DNA of 43,607 nucleotides from Cyclobacteriaceae bacterium (GTDB lineage: Bacteria; Bacteroidota; Bacteroidia; Cytophagales; Cyclobacteriaceae): contig JAFIEW010000021.1 of the NCBI GenBank assembly GCA_020832375.1, forward strand, positions 1-43,607, written 5' to 3'. Shown one piece after another: positions 1 through 10,600 of the stretch. Under the pieces are notes generated by a model. That model was given only the letters and a program-made list of their open reading frames with translations. It ran no database searches and was not told the DNA's origin. A program made the position numbers and the translations under genes. Each line of letters starts with the position of its first letter. The stretch's first letter is position 1.

Positions 1-169
1 TAATCGATATGAGATTTTTGATTTGCGAGGGATGAAGCGACAATCTGGAAGCTTTGATGCTCATTATGCAGAGCTAGGAGTGGAAGGATTGGCTGAAGGA
101 ATCTATTTCCTTCGATTGACAGGAGAGGGTGCGACGAGTAAAACCTATAAATTTATCAAAAGGAATTAA
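1..169 (+). CDS. C-terminal end of a T9SS-secreted protein (sorting domain), partial
   Basis: Open frame from base 2 to the stop at 167-169, cut at the 5' side by the window edge. The 55 visible residues include YEIFDLRGMKR, then GLAEGIYFLRL, and end in SKTYKFIKRN. This is the pattern of a type A C-terminal sorting domain: a GxYFLRL strand, a short turn, and a basic K-F-x-K end, which sends a protein through the outer membrane by the Bacteroidota type IX secretion system. The functional part of the protein lies outside the window. A near-identical tail lies inverted at the other end (43439-43607). Confident for the domain, silent about the cargo. Confidence 0.85.
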   Translation, partial: NRYEIFDLRGMKRQSGSFDAHYAELGVEGLAEGIYFLRLTGEGATSKTYKFIKRN

Positions 170-183
170 GGCGAAAGGGGAAT
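1..183 (+). repeat. Left copy of terminal inverted repeat (T9SS tail coding end)
   Basis: Bases 1-55 equal the reverse complement of 43553-43607 without a mismatch. The two copies then continue as diverged homologues through the stop codon and into a shared downstream stretch, GGCGAAAGGGGAAT (170-183). The repeat is coding sequence of paralogous secreted proteins. It is not a transposon end: no target duplication or transposase is visible. Confidence 0.9.
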
Positions 184-797
184 TTTAATTTTAGTAGACC
201 TACCAATACTTTATCTACCCAAGCCGATTGGCTTTGGGTATAACTAGATGTAGGCTACGCAAAAATGTCATCTTTTAATGTTTCCTTTTTTCGTGGGATG
301 AGAAATAATTTAAATTCCCTAAAAGTTCCTTCGATTCTTCAGAACATGACATGATCTTGGAAAAGGAATAATCATTTGATGCGGTACCCACCTCGCTGAT
401 CTCTTTAGAAAGAAACAGGCTAAAATTAGCCTTATTCAGCGGTTAGCGTCGTTTTCATGCAATATCAATTTAGACATCATAAAACACTTAGAGCTAAACT
501 TCACAATATTGGTTTCGGCCTTCTTAGTTCAAGGCTTAAGCCGAATACGCATCAATAAATCCTAGACTTTGAAATTTGCGTAAATCAAGCTAATAATACA
601 AACTTAATCGGCCTTTCCATAATGCCAAGAAAGGCTTTCTGTCATTCATGAGAGAGTTTTTTTTGATGATAAAAACAAGTCATCTTCAAACTCGTTTGAA
701 CTCATCAAATTTAATCCAAAAACATACTACTTATTCAAAATAATTTTTATTATTTTGATCGTTTATAAGGAAGTTAATTTTGAAAAAATCATAAAAC
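170..797. other. Intergenic region, AT-rich, no gene seen
   Basis: Between the T9SS-tail gene and the helicase gene. It holds the hairpin at 217-239 and one copy of the dispersed CGTGGGATGAG motif (292-302). No convincing reading frame or structural RNA was recognised. Close to the helicase start there is a TAATTTTG (775-782) with TTTG at 754-757, which resembles the Bacteroidota -7/-33 promoter (TAnnTTTG with upstream TTTG), although the 17-base spacing is slightly short. Confidence 0.5.
217..239 (+). terminator. Hairpin after the T9SS-tail gene, possible terminator
   Basis: ACCCAAGCC and GGCTTTGGGT pair into a nine-base-pair stem with one bulged T and a GATT loop, 48 bases after the stop at 169. 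There is no clear T-run after it, so it may be a weak or factor-assisted terminator. Confidence 0.4.
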
Positions 798-3700
798 ATG
801 AAGCCAAGCAAAGATTTACTTCAAAGTCTTGAAAATAAATTAAAAGCTGCCAACATTCGGTCGCCTTATCTGAATGCAACTGTTGGTAGAAGCAGGAATA
901 AATTCGACTTTAAAGACCTTGATTTACTTACTAGAGATGATGAAGCGCCGCTTTCTGATGCATTGCTAACACAACTTACCAATACCGAGCAAAATGGGAA
1001 GACCAAGATGACCTTGGCAATAAGTAGTGGCAATGTATCGGATAAAAGTGAGGACGAGCGCTTCAAAATGGATGTGCTGATAAAAAGACTACAGAGCATC
1101 CATTTTGACCAAGAAGAAGATTTTTTGGAACATGGCACAAAGAGTTTTGGCTTTGGTTATCCTTTATTGGCCATCAAAAGTAAGCAAGATAAAAACAGAA
1201 CCATCATCGCTCCCCTACTGATATGGTACATGGACTTGAGCACCCTACCCAATAATCATCATGCCTACGAAATCGAAAGAACCACCGACCATCCCATCAT
1301 TATCAACCCACAGCTCACTGCGTTTCTTGGTAGCGATCAAGGTTTGATGCTGGATAAAATCCCTGAAGAATACCTTGATGACGAATGTATCTCTGAAGAG
1401 GAACTCTCCTCTTTGATTGATAAAATCTCAAAGCTAGTAGGCGCCGAATTAGTGGATAATGAAGGTGCTACCGAGCGAATAAAAGAAAAAGATTATTACG
1501 ATAAAATGATAGCTGAGAAACCACTAATCTTTAAGTCTGGAGTTTTTAGCTTGTTCAAGTCCAATAAGGAAAGCATTGTAAGTGATTATCAAAACATGCT
1601 TCAAGGTATGGACGATATGATGTTTGATAATCCGGAGCTATACCGACCTTACCAAGAAGATTATTTTGCCTCTGTCCAATTAGATCCAAGTCAAGAAAGC
1701 ATCTTAAGAAATATAAGCGAACATAAAAAGGTAATTATTCAAGGCCCTCCCGGCACAGGTAAGAGCAATTCTCTATCAGGCATCATTATCAATGCACTAG
1801 AAAATAAAGCCAAAGTATTGGTAGTGTGTGAAAAGAAAACCGCATTGGATGTGCTCTTTGAAAACCTTTCCGAAAAAGGCTTAGAAGAATTTTGTGCCGT
1901 CATTGACAATGTGAATAGCGATAGGCAAAAGCTAGTCAGAATGCTTCGAGATCGACTTGAAGATAGAAAATATGAAGCAGACAGTGGCATAAGACTCTCT
2001 GAATACCTTCGCGACAAGCAAAGCTTCATAAGTACTTACCAAGCAATTCAAACTAAATATGGCAACTTACTCACCAAGGTAATGGGAGACTTGTCGTGGA
2101 AGGATGTGGTGGGCAATTACCTTAAAGCAAAACGAGGTAATGGAGATAAGGAAATCAAGATCATTCCCCCAAATGAATTTTTATACGATCAAGATACCTT
2201 TTTTCAATTAATTGATCAGGTCAATAAGGCAAGAAGCTTAAAAGAAGAATTAGGTTCCTTAAGCGAATCAATGAACCTGCTCAACATTAAGCTTTTTGCC
2301 AAAGAGCTTTCTACTGCAAGACTTAGAACTTTTATATCAAGACTGCAAGAGAATAAGGACATACTGGATAAAGTAATCGTGAAAGCCAATAAACTAGAGG
2401 AAGAAATTGGGGTAGAAAAATTACAAAATTATCAGCAAGCAAGCTTTATTACCAAGTTATTGGCCTTATTCAACGGACAGTTAAAAAATCAAATTGCGAC
2501 AGCAAAATCATTTGGGCAAGAGCTTACTTTAGCAATAGAAGGCACAAAAACAATCATACCCTCTAGCACTGCTTCTATAGAAAATATAAAGTCAGCAATC
2601 GACAACGCAAAAACTGCAGTTCATCATATCAGTCAGATACTTCAAGAAAAAAACCAATACAGGGAGTTTTTTGAATTTAAAAACCTATATCATTATACCC
2701 TTAGTGACTTCGAAAGGCAGCTCATAGATGAATTAGAAAAGCATCCGCTCAAAGATTGGGAAAACATTCTCCGCCAGTGGTACTTAAATCAACTATTACT
2801 AGAAAAAGAAATCGACTTGGGTAGCTTCCCAACCGATGAAAAAGAACTCGCACTCTTAGATCAGCTCAATGGTCAAATTGATCTAAAGCAAATGCAGGCC
2901 ATAAAAGGAGCTTGGTACGAGATTCAAAAGTCACAAATGAATGGCCGTACTCTCCAAGAAGTTAGGCTATTGTTTAATCTAAGAGCTAATAAAACTTATG
3001 GAAAGAGAAATTCATTGAGGACCCTATTCTTCAATGAGTTTGACCTTATCACAGCCTTCTTCCCTGTGATATTGATCAATCCTTCTGTATGCTCCTCTAT
3101 GCTACCACTCAAGCCTGATCTATTTGACATCGTGATTTTTGATGAAGCTAGTCAGCTTAGAGTCGAGGACACCTTCCCTGCCTTGCTCAGGGGTCGGTTT
3201 AAAGTTGTGTCTGGGGACATCCACCAAATGCCGCCTTCTACTCATTTTAGCAATAGTGCTCAAATAAATTCAAATCTGGAAGATTTGGAAGACGATGTCG
3301 TCTTTTCGGAGGAGGAATCTTTGCTTACCTACGCCCAAAATTCTGACTTTGAATTCAACTATCTGGACTTTCATTATCGCTCAAGACACCCACACCTGAT
3401 TGACTTTTCAAACGCTGCCTTCTACGGCAAGCGGCTCGTGCCTATGCCGCCGAGCTATCATGAGAAACCATTAGAGCTACGAGAGGTAAATGGCGTTTAT
3501 GAAGATAATGCTAACGATGATGAGGCCAATGAAATTATCAAAATTCTCTTCGAAGAGATAAAAGCTGACGAAAAAGGAAACTATCCTTCTATTGGCGTGG
3601 CCACTCTTAACACCACACAGCAGCGATATATTTGGGAAAAAATCTGGGATAAAACAGATGCGGATGAAGCGGCTAGAGCTAAGCTATCCAAGCTGGAAGA

Positions 3701-4427
3701 AGCCGGTTTTTTCATAAAAAATTTAGAGAACATCCAAGGAGATCAAAGAGACATCATCATTATCTCCACCACCTTTGGTAAAAGAAAAGATGGCTCTTTC
3801 ATTCAAAATTTTGGCCCACTCAATAGAGATAAAGGCTATAAGCTACTCAATGTGATCGTGACTCGTGCTAAAAACAAGGTGGTGCTCGTCACCTCTATCC
3901 CGAGCGAGTTTTATAACAACTTTAGAAGCGACATCATTACCAAAGGTAATACAGGAAAAGGCATCTTCTATGCCTATATCAACTATGTGAAATTTTGCGA
4001 TGAAGGAAATGAAGCGGCAAGAGTAGAGCTCTTAAACTTTTTGATGGAAGACAAAACAGAAGAGGCAAAGCCGACAGTTTCAGCTGACAACTTTGTAACC
4101 GAATCCGTTTTTGAGGAAGAGGTAATTCATGAATTACTGGGGTTTGTGCCTGAAAAAAATATCATCACCCAATTTCAGTTGGGTGGCTTTAGGCTTGACA
4201 TTGTCATAAAGGATCAAAACGATGAGCCCAAAATCGTAATCGAATGCGATGGTAAAGCTTATCACAGCTCTAAAGTGGCCTATCGATATGATCTACACCG
4301 TCAGAAAATCATTGAGCGATATGGCTTGAAGGTATATCGAATATGGTCAACTAATTGGTGGAGAAACAAAGATCGGGAAACTAAAAAACTATCCGCTTAT
4401 ATCTCAGAACATATCAAGGAATTTTAA
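798..4427 (+). CDS. SF1 helicase with C-terminal PD-(D/E)XK / Vsr-like nuclease
   Basis: A 1209-residue protein. The N-terminal ~300 residues resemble the regions that precede the ATPase in DUF4011-type superfamily 1 helicases. Walker A is VIIQGPPGTGKS (312-323) and Walker B is IVIFDEASQL (D782, E783). The ~460 residues between them hold helical, coiled-coil-like sequence. Later SF1 motifs are visible: FHYRSRHP, and NLENIQGDQRD followed by LLNVIVTRAKNKVVLV. The last ~110 residues form a restriction-like nuclease (REase_MTES_1575/DUF559 type) with D1134 in FRLD and E1149-C-D1151-G. Helicase-Vsr-like fusions are often reported in prokaryotic defence islands, but no partner gene lies here: the next gene is topoisomerase IB on the opposite strand. 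It may be a stand-alone antiphage or DNA-repair enzyme. ATG start at 798. Architecture is sure, biological role is not. Confidence 0.88.
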   Translation: MKPSKDLLQSLENKLKAANIRSPYLNATVGRSRNKFDFKDLDLLTRDDEAPLSDALLTQLTNTEQNGKTKMTLAISSGNVSDKSEDERFKMDVLIKRLQSIHFDQEEDFLEHGTKSFGFGYPLLAIKSKQDKNRTIIAPLLIWYMDLSTLPNNHHAYEIERTTDHPIIINPQLTAFLGSDQGLMLDKIPEEYLDDECISEEELSSLIDKISKLVGAELVDNEGATERIKEKDYYDKMIAEKPLIFKSGVFSLFKSNKESIVSDYQNMLQGMDDMMFDNPELYRPYQEDYFASVQLDPSQESILRNISEHKKVIIQGPPGTGKSNSLSGIIINALENKAKVLVVCEKKTALDVLFENLSEKGLEEFCAVIDNVNSDRQKLVRMLRDRLEDRKYEADSGIRLSEYLRDKQSFISTYQAIQTKYGNLLTKVMGDLSWKDVVGNYLKAKRGNGDKEIKIIPPNEFLYDQDTFFQLIDQVNKARSLKEELGSLSESMNLLNIKLFAKELSTARLRTFISRLQENKDILDKVIVKANKLEEEIGVEKLQNYQQASFITKLLALFNGQLKNQIATAKSFGQELTLAIEGTKTIIPSSTASIENIKSAIDNAKTAVHHISQILQEKNQYREFFEFKNLYHYTLSDFERQLIDELEKHPLKDWENILRQWYLNQLLLEKEIDLGSFPTDEKELALLDQLNGQIDLKQMQAIKGAWYEIQKSQMNGRTLQEVRLLFNLRANKTYGKRNSLRTLFFNEFDLITAFFPVILINPSVCSSMLPLKPDLFDIVIFDEASQLRVEDTFPALLRGRFKVVSGDIHQMPPSTHFSNSAQINSNLEDLEDDVVFSEEESLLTYAQNSDFEFNYLDFHYRSRHPHLIDFSNAAFYGKRLVPMPPSYHEKPLELREVNGVYEDNANDDEANEIIKILFEEIKADEKGNYPSIGVATLNTTQQRYIWEKIWDKTDADEAARAKLSKLEEAGFFIKNLENIQGDQRDIIIISTTFGKRKDGSFIQNFGPLNRDKGYKLLNVIVTRAKNKVVLVTSIPSEFYNNFRSDIITKGNTGKGIFYAYINYVKFCDEGNEAARVELLNFLMEDKTEEAKPTVSADNFVTESVFEEEVIHELLGFVPEKNIITQFQLGGFRLDIVIKDQNDEPKIVIECDGKAYHSSKVAYRYDLHRQKIIERYGLKVYRIWSTNWWRNKDRETKKLSAYISEHIKEF

Positions 4428-4853
4428 AGGGATGAGATCAACAATAAGCGTCGTTTTTGGACAAATGAAAGCTGATTGGTATTATCTACATTAAAACAAT
4501 TGATCCTTAAAAAAGACACGTTTTGACAAGACACAAGTCTAGCTATTGAATTATACAGTATTTGTATAAATCCAAGTATGGAAGGAAGACACTTGGATTG
4601 GGGTTTAAAAGTATAAAGTAAGCTTTTTACAGCCATCTCATTCCAACTAAAAAGACTTTTATCCTTTCGCCACATCTATGGAGTGGTGAGGAAAGGATAG
4701 TCTTATGCAGGGAATCAGGATTTGATGGCAGCGATATAGTTTAAAGGAACCCCAAATTTTAAATTGAGGAATGAGGTGCTCAATCAGCTCAATATCTTTA
4801 GTATGCTTTGCAACTAAAATTTTGATTACTGCCTCATTCCATCTTCGAAAAAA
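4428..4853. other. Convergent intergenic region with inverted GGAATGAGG motifs
   Basis: Between the convergent helicase and topoisomerase genes. GGAATGAGG (4768-4776) and CCTCATTCC (4832-4840) form an exact nine-base inverted pair 55 bases apart, and a third related copy (CTCATTCCAAC) lies at 4637-4647. The 83-codon minus-strand frame covering most of the first half lacks any recognisable feature and is not called. Confidence 0.5.
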
Positions 4854-5864
4854 TTACTTGTTTTCCAATAAATGCATCAGCCACTTTTCTTCAGCGCCAT
4901 ATTCATAAGATTTTTGATCGGCTGAGAATGGATTTATTGCTGCTAATTCAGCTTTATCTATTTTTTCTAAAATCAAAGGGTGTATATAATAACTTTTACA
5001 TATCGAAGGCGTGTTCCCCAACTCATCAGCTACTAAACGGATCAAAATATTCATCACCTTTTTTCTAGAAGATTCTTGCTTTTGCTGCAAGGCTTCAGGA
5101 TAATAGGCTAAGGCTAATTTACAACCCATCCAAGTTCTAAAATCTTTACAAGAAAACTCCTCCCCCATCAAATTGCGAATGTAGTCGTTCACATCCGAGC
5201 TATCAACCACTTGCGTGCGATTGTTCTCGTCTTTGTAGGTAAAAAGCTCATAGCCAGGGTAGTCAGCAGCGGCTTTAATGTGGGTAATCAGTTCAGAATC
5301 ATCAATATAAACCTCCCTGTTTTGTCGGCTTTTGCCCGTGTATTTAAACATGATATAGTCATCGCTCACTTTGAGATGCTTTCGTCTCAAAGTACTTAAG
5401 CCATAGGTGCCACTTGCTTTTTCATACTGCCTATTGCCAATTCTTAAGCCACATTCGTCCAAAACCGCCGAAACCAAAGCGACCACCTTTTTCTTTGAAA
5501 AGTGCTGAATCTGAATGTCCTCCTCGTACTGTTTACGAAATTCCTTCAGCTGCATACCAAAGTCAAGCATTTTGGTAAATTTTGCTTCTTGCCTTTGTCG
5601 CTCATAGATTTCATGGTAGATGTACTGTTTCCTACCCTTAGCATCTCTACCTGTTGCCTGAATATGCCCGTCTGCAAACTTACAAATTTGCACATCACTC
5701 CACATAGGTGGGATTACAAGTGATTTTAGGCGTTTGAGTATTTTCCCATCTACAATCTTCTCTCCATTTTCATCATAATAAGCATATCCCCTGCCTATTT
5801 TCGCTTTACTAATACAGAGCGCATCCTGATCAATTTCTTGTATTTTATCTTTCTTATTCGGCAT
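4854..5864 (-). CDS. DNA topoisomerase IB (poxvirus-type)
   Basis: A 336-residue type IB topoisomerase, which relaxes supercoils through a 3'-phosphotyrosyl intermediate. The N-terminal clamp domain includes IPPMWSDVQICKFADGHIQATGRD (cut here at residues 51-74). The catalytic domain shows the expected residues: R141 in GLRIGN, K178 in YTGKSR, R243 in DFRTW and the nucleophile Y293 in SYYIHP. Length matches the bacterial family (about 330-350). It is a single gene with long flanking gaps and no operon partner. Poxvirus-type topoisomerase IB is common in Bacteroidota. ATG start with no competing upstream start. Confidence 0.95.
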   Translation of the reverse strand: MPNKKDKIQEIDQDALCISKAKIGRGYAYYDENGEKIVDGKILKRLKSLVIPPMWSDVQICKFADGHIQATGRDAKGRKQYIYHEIYERQRQEAKFTKMLDFGMQLKEFRKQYEEDIQIQHFSKKKVVALVSAVLDECGLRIGNRQYEKASGTYGLSTLRRKHLKVSDDYIMFKYTGKSRQNREVYIDDSELITHIKAAADYPGYELFTYKDENNRTQVVDSSDVNDYIRNLMGEEFSCKDFRTWMGCKLALAYYPEALQQKQESSRKKVMNILIRLVADELGNTPSICKSYYIHPLILEKIDKAELAAINPFSADQKSYEYGAEEKWLMHLLENK

Positions 5865-6764
5865 GTATTCATCTATAAAATAAGTCCACAGCCCTCCACC
5901 CTAACATAGAAAAGCTATTGAAATTTTCTAAAAATCAATGGCTGAGGTATCGTTCATTGGATTTCACTGAAAAAATATGATTAGCACTCTCTATTTTACT
6001 CACTATCGTCAAGTAGGTTGCCAATGTCCTTCAATACGTTTTGCGTGGGATGAGGACACATAAAAGACAAAATTGAAAGCTAACAAGAGTATGAATTGCA
6101 TCTAGCCGCTGCGAAGGATGATAGATTATAGATCTAAAGTGTTACTCTAGGAATTCTTAATTAGAATCAATCCGCCATGGACATTTTTAAAAAACCTTTT
6201 TGTCATTTCAAATTAGATGGGTCAGCTACATTAAAATCAATCCATGAGTATCCCTCTAGAAACCTCATTTCACATGAAAAATCACTAAGATGATCAATAT
6301 AATTTCTTGAGTAAAGATGGACATCGGAGTTTTGTACGGTCGAATTAAAATAAACCCACTCAAGATTTTGAAATAAAAATATTGGTAAAAAACGCCACAT
6401 CACAGTCAAAAACAGGAAATATTGTTTTTTTGGGTTATGCGAAATAAATATTTGTAATAAAACAGGAGAATAAAATACTAATTCGCAAAAGAGCAAAATA
6501 GATGAATCTATTCTGAATACTAATGCTCAATAAACTCACCGACCTGAGTCGATGACTAACTGTTTTACAGAAAAGACAATTTATCAGATTTAAATCAAAT
6601 GCAACCCTAATTGATATTTTCGCATCCCAATAAAAAAATCAAAATAAAATATTGATTTTTTTATTAAAAACGAAGTAGGCAGATGCTAAACAAAAGACTC
6701 ATATTCCTTTAGAGGCTATCTAAAAACGACTTTAAAGATTTTCAATCAGAAATAATCATAACCT
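5865..6764. other. 900-base intergenic region, no confident gene
   Basis: Divergent gap between topoisomerase IB and the ABC ATPase gene. It carries GCGTGGGATGAGG (6043-6055), a copy of the dispersed motif. A minus-strand frame of 97 codons (6203-6496) encodes a phenylalanine-rich, partly hydrophobic product resembling no family known to me. It may be a decayed gene or chance, and its composition does not support a call. Confidence 0.45.
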
Positions 6765-7637
6765 ATGAAATTGCAAATTAACCAACTTAGCAAGACCTAT
6801 GCCAACGGCGTTCACGCTTTGAATGGCGTTTCCTTAGAAATAGAAACAGGAATGTTTGGCTTACTAGGCCCAAATGGAGCCGGAAAATCCTCACTGATGC
6901 GCACCCTTGCCACGCTGCAAGAAGCAGATAGCGGCACGGTAACTTTAGGCGAGATGGATGTTTTGAAACAAAAACAAGAAGTGCGAAAAGTACTTGGCTA
7001 TTTACCACAAGAGTTCGGGGTTTATCCAAAAACCTCAGCTGTAGACCTACTTAACCATCTAGCAATTTTAAAGGGCTTTGATCAAGCAAAGGAGAGAAAT
7101 GAGATGGTAGACTACCTTTTAGAGAAGGTAAACCTCTTTGAGCATCGCAAAAAAGCAGTTAGCAGCTATTCTGGAGGTATGCGCCAGCGTTTTGGTATTG
7201 CCCAGTGTTTGATTGGTACGCCTAAATTGGTCATTGTAGACGAACCTACCGCAGGCCTTGATCCGGGAGAGCGTAATCGCTTCTACAATATCTTAAGTGA
7301 AATTGGTGAGCAAACCATCGTAATCCTCTCTACCCACATTGTGCAAGATGTACGTGAGTTGTGTGTAAATATGGCCATTATGAATCAAGGACAAGTGCTT
7401 TATGCTGGCACTACCGATGACGCACTAAATTTAATAGAAAATAAAGTTTTTGAGCGAAGTGTGAGCAAAGCTGAGCTTGCCGATTATCAGGAAAAATATC
7501 AAGTAATCAGCAATAAATTGGTAGCCGGAAAGCCTCAAATCCATGTTTTTAGCGAAACAACACTCAATGGTGATTTCACCCCAACAGAAACCACCCTTGA
7601 GGATGTATATTTTGCAAAGATTAAAGGATTAATTTAA
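6765..7637 (+). CDS. ABC transporter ATP-binding protein
   Basis: A 290-residue ABC ATPase that powers the permease encoded 19 bases downstream. Walker A is GPNGAGKS (35-42), the signature is SGGMRQR (136-142), Walker B ends in D159-E160 (VDEPTAGLDP), and the switch histidine is in STHIVQD. The C-terminal ~70 residues are an accessory region (FERSVSKAEL...) usual in ABC-2 type ATPases that serve large integral-membrane partners. Tight spacing to the next gene indicates one transcript. The substrate cannot be read from sequence. Confidence 0.95.
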   Translation: MKLQINQLSKTYANGVHALNGVSLEIETGMFGLLGPNGAGKSSLMRTLATLQEADSGTVTLGEMDVLKQKQEVRKVLGYLPQEFGVYPKTSAVDLLNHLAILKGFDQAKERNEMVDYLLEKVNLFEHRKKAVSSYSGGMRQRFGIAQCLIGTPKLVIVDEPTAGLDPGERNRFYNILSEIGEQTIVILSTHIVQDVRELCVNMAIMNQGQVLYAGTTDDALNLIENKVFERSVSKAELADYQEKYQVISNKLVAGKPQIHVFSETTLNGDFTPTETTLEDVYFAKIKGLI

Positions 7638-7656
7638 CCATCATACGACAAAAGCT

Positions 7657-10600
7657 ATGTTTAATTTCTTAAAATTTGAGCTCAAGTATTGGTTAAAGAC
7701 ACCAATGCTGTGGATATTTTTCTTCATCGTAAGTTTGCTTGTATTTGGGGCAATATCTACAGAAGAAATTGTAATAGGAGGAGGGGTAGGCAGTGTAAAT
7801 AAAAACGCACCCTTTGTGATACAACAGTACTATGGCGTCATGTCCTTGATTTGCCTACTGATGGTAACCGCTTTTATGAATGCTACTGCCAACAGAGATT
7901 TTTCTACAGGTATGTATCAGTTCATATTTACCTCACCAATTAAAGAGCGCAATTACTTTTTTGGTAAGTTTTTAGGTGCCTATTTCATTGCCATCATCCC
8001 ATTACTCGGGGTATCCTTGGGTGCACTTCTAGGCCCACTGATGCCTTGGGCAAGTGAGGGTCGATATGGAGACTTTATTTTAAATGGTCACCTTTACGGG
8101 ATTTTAGGCTTTGCCATACCCAATGTATTGATTGCAGGTGCTTTCATCTATGCATTAGCTATTATTTTCCGCAATAATATCATTAGCTATATCGGCACGA
8201 TGGGCTTACTAGTATTTTATGTCTCATCAGGCACTTTTATCGGCGACATAGAAAAAGAATGGTTAGCCAATATTTTAGATCCATTCGGTTTCAGACCTTT
8301 AGCTACTTTGACAAAATACCAAACGGTAGATGAGAAAAACCTATCTGCAATGGCATTACAAGGTCAGTTTTTATGGAATCGAATAGCATGGATGGCTTTT
8401 GCTGTTGTCATCTTACTACTCACCTACACTCGATTTAACTTCATGGCTAAAAAAGAAAAAGCCAATAAAAAAGCAGAAGGTGCTAAAGATTTGGTCCAAG
8501 CTAAACCCTCCAATCAGCAGAAGGTGAAAGTTTTTACGCCTAGGGTGATCAACGGATTTTCTCTAAGTAGCTTTTTTAGCACAATACTTTTTGAAACTAA
8601 AAGTATTCTTAAAAATCAGACCTTTTTAATCATTTTAATCATAGGCCTCATCAATATGATAGGCTCGCTGACCTCATTCTCAGGGAGCTATGGCAGCTCT
8701 CGCTATCCCGTTACCTACTCGGTGTATGGAGTGATAAATGGGTCTTTTTATCTGTTCCTAATCGGTATCATCACCTTTTATTCGGGTGTTTTGGTTTGGC
8801 GCGATCGCGATGCTAAGATCAATGAAATTAAAGATGCGACCCCAGTGAGTACTGGACTTCTCTTTAGCTCAAAACTCATTGCATTGCTGATCGCCATTCA
8901 AGTGGTGCTAGCCTCTACCATTGTGGTTGGGGTGATTGCTCAAAGCTTCTATGGCTATTTTGATTTCGAACTTGGCGTTTACATAAAGTTATTGTTATTT
9001 GACGATTTCTTGTCTTTTGCTTATTTGGCTATCTCTGCCATATTTTTTCAGTACCTCATCAACAATAGATACATTGCCTACTTTGCTTTTATTGTCTTTG
9101 TTATTGTAAATGGCTTCATTTGGAATGTAGTAAAAGTAGATAGCTATATGGCTATATTCGGCGCGGTACCGAGTATCATTTACTCTAGCATGAACCAATT
9201 TGGTCCTTGGGTAAAATCTGTCATTTGGTTCAACTTGTATTGGACGCTATTTTCTGTGATTCTTTGTTTTGTTATTTATGCATTTTATGTGCGAGGTAAA
9301 GAAACCAAATTGAACATTCGACTACGGTATGCTGGGCAACGTTTAAAGCAGAACTTTCTAGCTATCGGGATTGCAATAATAGCTTTTATAGCTTGTGCGA
9401 GTTTTGTGTATTACAACACCTTTGTATTAAACACTTTCTATACCAGTGATGAAAGCGAAAAAATTCGACAAAACTATGAGTTAAGCTATAAGCAGTATGA
9501 AGACTTGGTTCAACCACGCTGGATCAGTATCAATTACGAAATTGATTTATACCCTGAAAGCCGAGATTTAAAGTATAATGTAAGAGCGTTTATCACCAAC
9601 AAATCGGAGGAACCTATCAGTGAGGTGCATTTCACGATACCAAACTTACCCGATACTTTAGCTATTATAATACCAGGTGCTACTATAAAGTTAAACGATA
9701 AAAAGCATAACTACAGAATATACACTTTAGACCAACCCATGCAAGTAGGAGATACCTTGCCTGTAAGAATCACTGGCGAGTATATATCCAAAGGCTTTGA
9801 AAATACTGTTTCACAAACTTCTATCGTTAGAAATGGTAGCTTCTTCAATAGCTTTGATGTGTTTCCTAGTTTTGGCTATAATCGCAACCTTGAAATTTCA
9901 GACAAAAACAAGCGAAAGGAATTAGGGTTACCCGAGCGCTTGCGAATGGCCAAGCTAGATGATAACAACTTAGCCGCGAGAGCAAATAACTACATTAGCA
10001 ATGATGCGGATTGGGTAGAAATAAAAACCATTTTTGGTACATCAGGTGACCAGATTGCCATTGCGCCGGGGAGCTTGGTAAGAGAGTGGCAAGAAAATGA
10101 AAGAAATTATTTTGAATATCACCAAGACCATCAATCGGTTATGTTCACCTCTTTTATGTCGGCCGAATATGAAGTCGCACGCGAAAAGTGGAATGATGTA
10201 GATATTGAGGTGTATTATCACAAAACTCATGCGGTAAACGTACCCAATATGATCGCAAGCATGAAAAAATCGATGGATTATTTCACCCAAAACTTTGGAC
10301 CTTATTATCACAAGCAGTGTAGAATTATTGAGTTTCCACGCTACGCTAGTTTTGCACAAGCCTTCCCTGGCACCATGCCGTATAGCGAGGGAATTGGGTT
10401 TATCACTGACTTACGCAATGTGACTGAAGACGACATTGATGTGGTTTTCTATATCGTTGCACACGAAATGGCGCATCAATATTGGGCACATCAAGTTATT
10501 GGACCCAATATGCGAGGTTCCGAAATGTTTAGTGAAAGTTTTGCTCAATATAGCAGCCTTATGGTGATGGAAAATGAATATGGCCGTGATAAGATGAAGA

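Noticed and set aside
4424-4675. 83-codon minus-strand open frame between helicase and topoisomerase
   Set aside because: No domain, signal or coding-type composition, and it overlaps the helicase stop.
6203-6496. 97-codon minus-strand open frame
   Set aside because: Low-complexity aromatic product with no recognisable start context or family. Mentioned in the gap entry but not called.
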